Virus record (IMG/VR): IMGVR_UViG_3300025012_000163
Span: 1 to 44,149 of that record
Source of the DNA: a virus
DNA: 44,149 bases
Strand: one strand, 5' to 3'
Shown here piece after piece: positions 20,576 to 28,400 of this stretch (positions within the stretch are counted from its first letter, which is position 1; every line of letters begins with the position of its first letter). The notes under the pieces are model-generated. The model was given only the letters and a program-made list of their open reading frames with translations. It did not search any database and was not told the origin of the DNA. Position numbers and translations under genes: made by a program.

Positions 20576-21847
20576 ATGTCGAGGCAATTAGATAATTGGT
20601 TAGCTCATTATATGAAGTACACACAGCGAACAGAGCCACCAGAACTTTACCATCTTTGGAGCGGACTAACTGCAATAGCTTCTGCCTTGCGAAGAAAGTG
20701 CTATTGTAACTGGGGAGCACTTCGTGGTTATGTTTATCCAAACTTATTCGTTTCTCTTGTCGGTCCACCTGGAGGACGGAAAGGCACAGCCATGAAAATT
20801 GCAAAGAGCTTTGTCCAAAAACTAGATGTTAATATCGGAGCAGATTCGCTAGGATCCACCCAAGCGTTGTATAGAGAACTCATGGACAGCGAAGATACTT
20901 ATGTTGATCATGCTGGACTTACTCGCAAGCATAAGAGCGTATCAATCTGGTCAGAAGAATTTCAAGTCTTCCTGAACGACAGAGATCAAATGCTTCTAGC
21001 ATCCCTAACCGATCTGTTCGATTGTGCAGATACTTGGAAGTATAAAACCCTAGCAAGAAAGACTGAAGACATATCCAATTGTTGGCTAACGCTCTTTGGT
21101 TGCATAACTCCTAGTCTTTTGCAATCTAAGTTGAGTCAAGATGCTGTTGGTGGTGGCCTGATCTCTCGGATTATTTTCGTAGTTGGCCAAGGTCCAAAGC
21201 AAAGAAGAGCCTTACAGTTTTTAACTGAAGAAGAGGAAGATACACAAAAGAAGTTAGAAAACGACTTGCAGGAAATTGCAAACCTATCTGGACAGTTCAC
21301 CCTAAGTAAGGATTTTCTCAAAACTTATGTACGTTGGTATGAGCAAGACTATGACGAGTCTGGTGTGCCCAGCGAGCGATTCTTAGGCTATAATCATAGA
21401 AGGCCACTGCATTTGAACAAGGTCTGCATGTTGGTATGTGCTGCCGAGTCTGACGATATGATCATTACGGCTGAACATTTCGAGCAAGCCCTAGCTATAA
21501 TGCAAGCAACAGAACTTGAAATGCCAAACGCTTTCTATGGCCTTGGTTTGTCAAGCCAGGCTAACATCTATGCAAAGATACTTTCATTCATTGATAATCA
21601 CGAATCTTTTGAGTGGACAGAACTGGTTAGGAACTTTCACCTGGATGTAGACAACATACCTCAGCTACGAGGCTATGTTGAAATGGCTGAGCAATCTGGG
21701 ATACTCAAAGCAGAGAATTCTGCTACAACTTGCAGATATACCACAATTCGTAAGCAACAAAAGCTTCGTGACCCAACGTATCTTGATAGAACAGTCTTTA
21801 GATTGATGGACAGAAATGTTATTAAAAATCAAATGGAGAAAAACTGA
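20576..21847 (+). CDS. DUF3987-like replicative helicase/ATPase
   Basis: 423 residues. A P-loop variant GPPGGRKGT (63-71) is followed by a Walker B-like strand SIWSEEFQVFL, the sensor-like LTLFGCITPSLL and the arginine segment GGGLISRIIFVVG. This pattern belongs to DUF3987-type phage ATPases found beside polymerases and thought to act as primase-helicases. The C terminus has a winged-helix-like region (EWTELVRNF ... LRGYVEMAEQSGIL). No primase active site is visible, so a helicase role is favoured. AAGGA precedes ATG 20576. Confidence 0.8.
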   Translation: MSRQLDNWLAHYMKYTQRTEPPELYHLWSGLTAIASALRRKCYCNWGALRGYVYPNLFVSLVGPPGGRKGTAMKIAKSFVQKLDVNIGADSLGSTQALYRELMDSEDTYVDHAGLTRKHKSVSIWSEEFQVFLNDRDQMLLASLTDLFDCADTWKYKTLARKTEDISNCWLTLFGCITPSLLQSKLSQDAVGGGLISRIIFVVGQGPKQRRALQFLTEEEEDTQKKLENDLQEIANLSGQFTLSKDFLKTYVRWYEQDYDESGVPSERFLGYNHRRPLHLNKVCMLVCAAESDDMIITAEHFEQALAIMQATELEMPNAFYGLGLSSQANIYAKILSFIDNHESFEWTELVRNFHLDVDNIPQLRGYVEMAEQSGILKAENSATTCRYTTIRKQQKLRDPTYLDRTVFRLMDRNVIKNQMEKN

Positions 21848-22471
21848 ATGACACCAGCTACAAAAGTACTCTTTTTCGACACTGAAACATCTGACTTTAT
21901 TAAAAAAGCTCTTTCTGCCAATGATCCCGAGCAAGCCTGGACAGTACAGATCGGAGCAATTCTTGCCAGCCAAGAAGAAGAATTTGATCAAATGAATGTC
22001 ATCATCAAAAGTAATGGCCGGTCAATGAATTATTATGCTCAAGAGGTTCATGGCATCACCATTGAGCGCGCAGACACTGAGGGCATTGAAGAACTTGAGG
22101 CTGCCGAACAATTTGGCTTGATGCTTCGGCAGGCAGATTTGGTTGTATGTCATAACTTTTCTTTTGATTGGAACTACGTTTACCAGATGATGGAACGAAA
22201 CCTTGAAGAGCTGTCAGACCTGGCAAGAAGTGCATTCTATCTTGATCTTCCAAACCATTGTACCATGAAAGATAAGAATGTAGTAAAAATGTGTGGATTG
22301 AAAAACAAAGCTGGTCGTGCAAAATGGCCAAAGCTAACCGAGTTGCATGAGCATTTATTTGGTGAAAGATTTGATGGAGCTCATGACGCATATGCAGATA
22401 TCAGTGCAACTAAGCGATGCTTTTTTGAATTGGTGGATAGAGGAATTGTTATTCCTAATCTAGAGGGTTAA
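21848..22471 (+). CDS. DnaQ/RNase T-type 3'-5' exonuclease
   Basis: 207 residues with the DEDDh motifs: D11 and E13 in FFDTETSDF (exo I), HNFSFD (102-107, exo II) and H179...D184 in HDAYAD (exo III). Family members trim single-stranded DNA or RNA 3' ends. The polymerase already has its own proofreading domain, so this enzyme may serve repair, recombination or host RNA/DNA turnover. It starts directly after the helicase stop and its stop (22469-22471) lies just before the next start. Confidence 0.92.
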   Translation: MTPATKVLFFDTETSDFIKKALSANDPEQAWTVQIGAILASQEEEFDQMNVIIKSNGRSMNYYAQEVHGITIERADTEGIEELEAAEQFGLMLRQADLVVCHNFSFDWNYVYQMMERNLEELSDLARSAFYLDLPNHCTMKDKNVVKMCGLKNKAGRAKWPKLTELHEHLFGERFDGAHDAYADISATKRCFFELVDRGIVIPNLEG

Positions 22472-22472
22472 T

Positions 22473-22649
22473 ATGACTATGGATAAAAATATAATGCTAT
22501 CTTATCTACGTAACCCTTATGGTATTGATGAACTTGAATTACGCACAGCAAGATTACAAGCTGCTGATGAACTTGAAAGGCTTTACAGAATTGAAAAAGG
22601 ATTGAAAGAGATTGTAGCAAAAATAGAAAAACATAATAATGGAGCTTAA
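22473..22649 (+). CDS. hypothetical protein, 58 aa
   Basis: ATG 22473 follows GAGGGTTAAT, and the frame ends at TAA 22647-22649. It is a helical, charged protein (ELELRTARLQAADELERLYRI) likely to form a coiled coil. Its last codons encode GGAGC, the binding site of the next gene. Function is unknown. Confidence 0.6.
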   Translation: MTMDKNIMLSYLRNPYGIDELELRTARLQAADELERLYRIEKGLKEIVAKIEKHNNGA

Positions 22650-22651
22650 CT

Positions 22652-22984
22652 ATGCAAATTGATCCTTGTCCCTCAGAAGAAGATTATGACACTGGTCCTT
22701 CATTACGTGCATCAGAATGGTTAAAGTTTAGTAAAAGAGTATTCAATCATATTGAATCTTATACTGTTCCGCAATACGGAGATAAAGGATCAGATCAATG
22801 TTCAGAATTTAGCGAAGCTGACTTTATCACTCAGATGAAAAAATACCTCAATAGGTATGGAAAAAACTCTCGTGAAGGCCAACAGAGGCTTGACCTGCTA
22901 AAGATTGCACACTATGCAGGGATGCTTTATACAAAGTTAGCTGAAGAAGAACAAGAATTGAATAAAATCATTATGCATGAATAA
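22652..22984 (+). CDS. conserved phage hypothetical protein, 110 aa
   Basis: The centre reads FNHIESYTVPQYGDKGSDQ, followed by a helical C-terminal half (KKYLNRYGKNSREGQQRLDLLKIAHYAGML, quoted in pieces). I recall this VPQYGDKG...DLLKIAHYA combination from uncharacterised proteins of several phages, often near replication genes. No catalytic residues are evident. Confidence 0.75.
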   Translation: MQIDPCPSEEDYDTGPSLRASEWLKFSKRVFNHIESYTVPQYGDKGSDQCSEFSEADFITQMKKYLNRYGKNSREGQQRLDLLKIAHYAGMLYTKLAEEEQELNKIIMHE

Positions 22985-22992
22985 GGATATTT

Positions 22993-23190
22993 ATAGAAAT
23001 TCAAAAATTCATAATCACTATCCAATGGGGAAAAGGTATGCATTATGTTGCATCTACTTGTGCAACTGAAAAACGTGCGTCAGAATTAGTTGTTTTCCAT
23101 ACTGGAAGATGTGATAAATTAAAACTTAAAACCAGACGTGGAGCTAAAGCAACTGTTCGATCATGGCAATTAGTAACAGAGTCTAAGTGA
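22993..23190 (+). CDS. hypothetical protein whose start codon appears to be ATA
   Basis: The frame is open from just after 22980 to TGA 23188-23190 and reads MEIQKFIITIQWGKGMHYVAST..., but the first codon in the right place, 5 nt after AAGGA (22983-22987), is ATA at 22993. The only ATG in frame is at 23038, which would remove the first beta strand. Either ATA is used, a mutation or sequence error has hit the start, or a 50-residue form is made from 23038. The product is basic (KLKTRRGAKATV). Function is unknown. Confidence 0.5.
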   Translation: MEIQKFIITIQWGKGMHYVASTCATEKRASELVVFHTGRCDKLKLKTRRGAKATVRSWQLVTESK

Positions 23191-23423
23191 ATAAATTTAT
23201 GAAGAAACTAACTGAATTAGATCTACAGAATGCTCTAGATGAGTGCGAATTATTACAATTCAAATCTCACGGAGACTGGCTGGCTGGAATGGTCAAGCGA
23301 TTGAATATTACACTTGGTAGTATAACAGAGAAGAAAATTGTTAAAGGTTTTCCTAAGTCTGCAAAACAAACTGTGATTAAAACTGGCAATTCTGTTGAAC
23401 CAGAAGTTCCATGCATTAGCTGA
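23187..23423 (+). CDS. hypothetical protein, up to 78 aa
   Basis: GTG at 23187 overlaps the previous stop (GTGA); ATG at 23199 is an alternative giving 74 residues. No clear binding site decides. The N-terminal half is helical (LTELDLQNALDECELLQF), the C-terminal part basic with Pro and Cys. No family is recognised. A 6-bp hairpin follows. Confidence 0.55.
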   Translation: MNKFMKKLTELDLQNALDECELLQFKSHGDWLAGMVKRLNITLGSITEKKIVKGFPKSAKQTVIKTGNSVEPEVPCIS

Positions 23424-23433
23424 AGTGATTAAC

Positions 23434-23450
23434 TACACCTGGAGGGTGTA
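23434..23450 (+). other. small stem-loop between genes
   Basis: TACACC (23434-23439) pairs with GGTGTA (23445-23450) around TGGAG. The GGAG in the loop resembles a ribosome binding site, and GGAGG occurs again at 23461-23465 before the next gene. No T tract follows, so it is not a clear terminator. Confidence 0.35.
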
Positions 23451-23473
23451 ATAAAATACTGGAGGTCACATAA

Positions 23474-23638
23474 ATGAGTAATGAAATGCTTCTTGTGTTT
23501 ATAACTAATCTATATGCAATAGGATTTAATTTTTTAACACTTTCATCAAAAGATCTTCCACGATTTATTTCATACCATGGATATTTACTTTGGATATTAG
23601 CAGTAATTAATTCTTTCATTATGATGAATATAAAATAA
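23474..23638 (+). CDS. small membrane protein, 54 aa
   Basis: ATG 23474 after GGAGG. Two hydrophobic stretches (LLVFITNLYAIGFNFL and YLLWILAVINSFIM) suggest two membrane passes joined by a short polar loop. The TAA overlaps the next ATG (TAATG). It has the size of a very small holin, but it lies far from the lysis-type genes, so no role is assigned. Confidence 0.55.
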   Translation: MSNEMLLVFITNLYAIGFNFLTLSSKDLPRFISYHGYLLWILAVINSFIMMNIK

Positions 23639-23835
23639 TGTCAATGATATTCAAAACTATAGTGCTGCAAAAACTTCAAGCCTTCTTACTTTCTCGGGAA
23701 GCGGAGCCAACTAGAGATGCAGCCAACGTAATAATTCCTGATGGAGTTACAGCAGCAGCCACTGTACAAGCAATTAAAGATTGTATTAAAATAGTTGAAG
23801 GAACAAATAATGAAATCACATCTGAAAACACTTGA
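23638..23835 (+). CDS. hypothetical protein, 65 aa
   Basis: Begins in a TAATG overlap with the membrane protein before it. Mostly helical, with ANVIIPDGVTAAATVQAIKDCIKIVEG in the second half. Its end overlaps the start of the next gene. No family is recognised. Confidence 0.55.
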   Translation: MSMIFKTIVLQKLQAFLLSREAEPTRDAANVIIPDGVTAAATVQAIKDCIKIVEGTNNEITSENT

Positions 23836-24064
23836 CAAAGCTGGTATTAATGCTCCATTGCTTCGAGAGTTTCTTACTAAAGATCTAACAGAGGCTAGTA
23901 TAATTGCTATTAATGAAAAGATAAAGCAGCTTAATTATCAGATACAAGTTCTATCTGAGATACAAGTGCAATTAAGGAATAAATCAAAAGACTGTACAAT
24001 TGATTCCAAAGAGGATTTGCATAATGATTTGATAGCAGCCTTGGCTCATGAGGATGGAGAATGA
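23810..24064 (+). CDS. hypothetical protein, 84 aa
   Basis: The ATG at 23810 follows AAGGA (23799-23803); it overlaps the previous gene by 26 nt. The product is helical with a likely coiled-coil centre (IIAINEKIKQLNYQIQVLSE). The C terminus HEDGE encodes the GGATGGAG site that serves thyX. Function is unknown. Confidence 0.6.
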   Translation: MKSHLKTLDKAGINAPLLREFLTKDLTEASIIAINEKIKQLNYQIQVLSEIQVQLRNKSKDCTIDSKEDLHNDLIAALAHEDGE

Positions 24065-24068
24065 AATT

Positions 24069-24950
24069 ATGAAAATAATCAAACCAAGCGTTGAATATTT
24101 TGGAGAAGTACCGACAGAATATAATGCCGCTCTTAAGTTTATCGAGATGGCCGGCAGAACTTGCTACAAGTCAGAAGACAAGATCACTGAAGATAGCGCC
24201 AAGGGATTTGTTCGGAAGCTGAGCAAGGCTGGGCATCTGGCTATGGTTGAGCACTCAAATTTTGTGGTGCGAACTAACAACAGTTTCACTCCTACATATA
24301 TTGCATTGATGACAGAACAGTTAGGAAAATATATTAATGTCAAAGTATGGAAAGACTTTATTTATGTAGGCGGTAGTTTAACAGCATGGGCGCAAATAAC
24401 CATGGAGATTAGGTACGCTGCAGTGCTTGTCCCATTTGTGAAAATATATGGAAAGTTGTTTAATCAAAGTATGGTAGCGATGCATTCATCTTGGGAAGTC
24501 TGCTCCCATGACGAAATCCCCAAGGAGCTTCACCGCTACTCGGCAAAATTCATTTGTGATCGTGGGGTCAGCCATGAGTTAGTGCGGCATCGACCATGCT
24601 CGTTTGCTCAGGAATCAACCAGGTATGTGAATTATGGCGGTAAGAATATGGAGTTTATTGAACCAGAAGGTTTTGATGACTGGAAGACATATGATAAAGA
24701 TGTATTTCTTGGTGCTTGCAGGCAAGCTGAAGGAAATTATAATTGGCTTCTGGATGGGAAAACTTGTTCGCCCCAACAAGCCCGAGCCGTCCTGCCCAAT
24801 GCTTTGAAAACTGAGATCGTGGTTACAGCAGATGCAGCTGAATGGGTGCATATTTTTAAGCTTCGCTGTGCTCCAAGTGCGCATCCAGATTTTAGAAGGC
24901 TTGCATTAATGCTTAAAGATAAATTTATTTCTTCAGGATTATTATGTTAA
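24069..24950 (+). CDS. thyX: flavin-dependent thymidylate synthase
   Basis: 294 residues from ATG 24069, chosen because GGAG lies about 10 nt upstream; longer in-frame starts at 24048 and 24054 overlap the previous gene. The ThyX signature is present as RHRPCSFAQESTRY from R173. The enzyme makes dTMP from dUMP using methylene-tetrahydrofolate, FAD and NADPH, supplying thymidine for phage DNA. It is the last replication gene before the convergent terminator. Its 3' end overlaps the HNH gene by 7 nt. Confidence 0.95.
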   Translation: MKIIKPSVEYFGEVPTEYNAALKFIEMAGRTCYKSEDKITEDSAKGFVRKLSKAGHLAMVEHSNFVVRTNNSFTPTYIALMTEQLGKYINVKVWKDFIYVGGSLTAWAQITMEIRYAAVLVPFVKIYGKLFNQSMVAMHSSWEVCSHDEIPKELHRYSAKFICDRGVSHELVRHRPCSFAQESTRYVNYGGKNMEFIEPEGFDDWKTYDKDVFLGACRQAEGNYNWLLDGKTCSPQQARAVLPNALKTEIVVTADAAEWVHIFKLRCAPSAHPDFRRLALMLKDKFISSGLLC

Positions 24951-25411
24951 CTGTAGAAGATCTACATAAAATAATAAATTATTGTCCAAATACTGGTAAA
25001 TTTACTCGAAATCCAAAGTGTAAAAAAGTAGCAAGAAAATTGACTGCTAAAGGATATCTTCGATTTAGAGTCAATGGAAAAATGTATATGGCACATAGAT
25101 TAGCTTGGTTATACATGACAGGAGAATTTCCAGTATTACAAATAGATCATATTAACAGATTGCGTAGCGATAATCGATGGTGTAATTTACGTGAGGCTAC
25201 AAACTCTGAAAATCAGTTTAATTCTTTTATACGATTAGATAATACATCAGGCTGTAAAGGAGTATCATTTGATTATAATACAGGAAAGTGGAGAGCCTAC
25301 ATGCAAAATAATAAAAAATGGTCACATATAGGATTATTTAAATCTAAAGATGAGGCAATAATTGCAGTACAAGAAGCTATGAAAAAGCATAGAGGAGAAT
25401 TCTTTTATTGA
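24944..25411 (+). CDS. HNH homing endonuclease with AP2-type DNA-binding domain
   Basis: 155 residues. The HNH core is QIDHINRLRSDNRWCNLREA (His-Asn-His/Asn metal finger) after AHRLAWLYMTGEFP, and the C-terminal part GCKGVSFDYNTGKWRAYM...GLFKSKDEA is an AP2-type DNA-binding domain. This is the common free-standing mobile endonuclease of phages. It starts inside the last codons of thyX and has AT-rich codon use, consistent with later insertion at a conserved gene end. thyX itself appears complete. Confidence 0.9.
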   Translation: MLTVEDLHKIINYCPNTGKFTRNPKCKKVARKLTAKGYLRFRVNGKMYMAHRLAWLYMTGEFPVLQIDHINRLRSDNRWCNLREATNSENQFNSFIRLDNTSGCKGVSFDYNTGKWRAYMQNNKKWSHIGLFKSKDEAIIAVQEAMKKHRGEFFY

Positions 25412-25451
25412 TAATCTAATAAGCAACATAAAATTTTAGCTATAAATAAAA

Positions 25452-25481
25452 AATAGGGCATGAATCTCTCCATGTCCTATT
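25452..25481. terminator. bidirectional terminator between the convergent halves
   Basis: AATAGGGCATG (25452-25462) pairs with CATGTCCTATT (25471-25481) over 11 positions (one G-U) around an 8-nt loop. On the - strand the stem is followed by TTTTTATTTAT; on the + strand by AGTTTTAAAT. It therefore suits both the + strand replication unit and the - strand late operon. Confidence 0.85.
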
Positions 25482-25494
25482 AGTTTTAAATACT

Positions 25495-28400
25495 TTATAA
25501 GGTCTCTGCAACGTCAAAATATCTTTTCAATATCACCTCTCGTTGCTGCTGCAACTGTCCAAGTCTTTCCCTAACATTTGTTGTCTGATCAATCTTTTTC
25601 AACTTATTAATTACTGCCTGGTTTCGATTTAGTGCTGATTGAAAATTTTCATGTAACTTCATTTGCTTGAATCCATCCAGGTTTGAGTTCAAGAAAGTTC
25701 GTTTATCTTCCGAGTTTTCGAGTTGCTTCTTGAATATATCTACTTCCTTGCTGACCTTACCAAATTCTTGTTCGTTGCTACTTTTCTTATAGTCTTCTCC
25801 TCTGCCGTAATGCCAATAATAAAGCTTACCTGCAATCGGGATAGACTCTACAATTCTGACATGATCAAAATCTATTGTATCTCCCGTAATGTAGGATCCA
25901 TACAATTGGTTAAGATCCTTACTGATGGAGTTTACAAATCTGAATGGAGGCAAAATTTGTCCAAGCAATCCAGATCCCAAACCTTCCCGAGCCGTTTGCA
26001 TCCGCACATACTTTGAGGCTCCACCCATTGTGAGAAAGTTTTCAATCACGTGATCTTCAAACTTAGTTTCCTTACCAAGCAGCAAGGCCTTCAATTCATC
26101 TGCACCAGCATTAGCAAGTGTAAGTAAACTAACCAGCTTGATCATGTTACCAATTCCTTCAATAACCTGATCTCGTTCTCCAGTCTTAATTTTGTGCCAA
26201 GCTTCGTTTCTGAATACATCAAACTGCTTGAGTGTGTATGTCTTGAGCATATAAAAAACTCGGCCATTTCCACTCTTTAGGTACTGCTCTGACATTTCAG
26301 AAAGCGCAACAGGTTGAAAATCAAGCAAGCGATGATACAACAACATCTTCACGTTGTCTGTCGGATTCCCGGCAAGCAAATCATTTATTACACTCTCAGA
26401 TTGTGTTCCAAAGATCGGCTTGATTTGCTTCAACAATGTTTGTCGTCCAGCCTCAGTACTGGCCATAACCTTGTAGTTGCTAAACGCATTGTTGATTAAA
26501 GTCTCTTTGCCGATAGAATCTATTCGTTCAAGCTGCACTTTTTTGAATACCCAACTTACTGCATTCCCTAGTGTCGTTCCGTCTGCAAACTCCTGGGCGA
26601 TCCTCTCAATCCCTAAGTCTTCCTTAGTTATTTCAGACTTCTTAGTTATGGCTTTACCAACATTCTTAACTGTATCAGCTAGGCCACGTGGTGTCCATAC
26701 CTTGCCTACATACATCGCCCAAGCTAAGTCTCCAATCTGCGTTAACGCAGATATAGGTGAACCCATTACGTCGATGTATGACATATTTTTGTAAGCATTA
26801 ACTATTCCTGTAGCTCCATGTTCGTGGAACCTAGCATCAAGAATATCTCTAACTACTTTTTCATCATCTGCCTGGATTCGACCAGACATTCGCAAGTCAT
26901 TAATATATGTACCAATATTCTCAGTATAGTCTCTTTGCAGTTTGTACTTATCCAATTCTTGCTCTATTCTAATCAAGTCGCCTGAAACATCTTCTATGCG
27001 TGCAGTATTATTAGCCTTTTCATATTCTGTGAGCATTACCTGCTTTCGTTTCTTTTCAGTTTTCAGGCTTGCTATTCTCTCTGGAACCTTACCAAAGAAT
27101 CTCCGTGCTTCAATTTTCTTGGTCATACTATAGATGTATTGCATCAATGCTGCATCACTATCCATGTAGAACTTATTCAACTCAGGCGGGACAGTTTCAT
27201 ATTGCCTGGCTTGAATATTGCCTGGCCCACCAATTCCGAGGTTCCTGCCAAGTATTGTGTTGCTTGCAATATCTGCTGCCTGCTCAGGATATTCAATTTC
27301 AAACTTTTCCACTGTCATCCCAAGCTTATCTGCATAAACTTTGATTGCATCAGTAATAACTGGACGTTGAGAAATTCCTTTAGTTGCCTGTAAGAATCCC
27401 TCTTGATCCTTAATTATGCGAGGCCAGTATTCTTCGATAAATCCCACATCATAACCAACATCAATTGCATCCTGACGAATTTGATCTAGGACTGATCGCA
27501 ACTTTTCTTGATCAGCGGTCATGCTGTATTTTTCTGCAATCTCTTTTATCTTAACCTCGTCTGAATTTCTCCTAGCTGCATCCCAAACAAATTTATCTTG
27601 CGGACTCATTTGTTTAGTCTTCTCAAGGAGTGGATGAGCAATTCGTAAAGCGGTTACAATCTTTTGTGAAGTCCGAAAATCGAGGTTTCTAATCTCTGAA
27701 CGGAGCATTGGATCTACATTCTTAAGCCTAGTTGATATAGACCCCAATCCCTTGTCGATGAGTTGCTTAATTTCATGTCCGCGCATATGAAGAGTCTGGC
27801 CGATTGTACGAACTAAACTATTTCGTTCGCTGAACATTTGGTGATAAACATCATCGCTGATCTTCTGAACTGGGGCTTCACGAACCTCGAACATCGGCAT
27901 ACCTTCACGGAGTGCCTCAGCTTGCCGCTCATAAATCTTTCCACTTTCTACTTCACGAGCCAACCCTAAGACTGTTTGCTTGCCAAATGATAGCAACTGC
28001 TGAAAGAAGTCCATTACTCTCTGAATTACTTTACCGAAAGCAGTGTTGCGATACTCAGCTCTGTTAACCATAATCTGAGCAAACATATTTGCCCTGTTTT
28101 CAACCATTCGCTGCTTCGGGTCTTTGTGAGTACTAAGAGCAAAATCAAGCTTGTTAAGTTTGCGAAGTTTATTAAACTCACGATTCAATGCGCTATCATC
28201 TGCTTCTGTAATCAATCCCAAGTTGTCAAGAACATGCTTGTTCTCATGCCATAATGTTTTGTTGTCTGCAAAGTTTTCATCAAGAAGAATTTCATTCCCA
28301 ACCGTAACTCCGAAGATTACGTCATTCTTTTGCGTCTGCTCAGTTTCAATAGCTAACTTAATGAAGCCTTCGCCAGCATTTTGAATACTGTTGATCTTTA

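Noticed and set aside
20526-20591. 21-codon frame before the DUF3987-like gene as a leader peptide
   Set aside because: No binding site and it overlaps the real start region; no attenuator structure was found.
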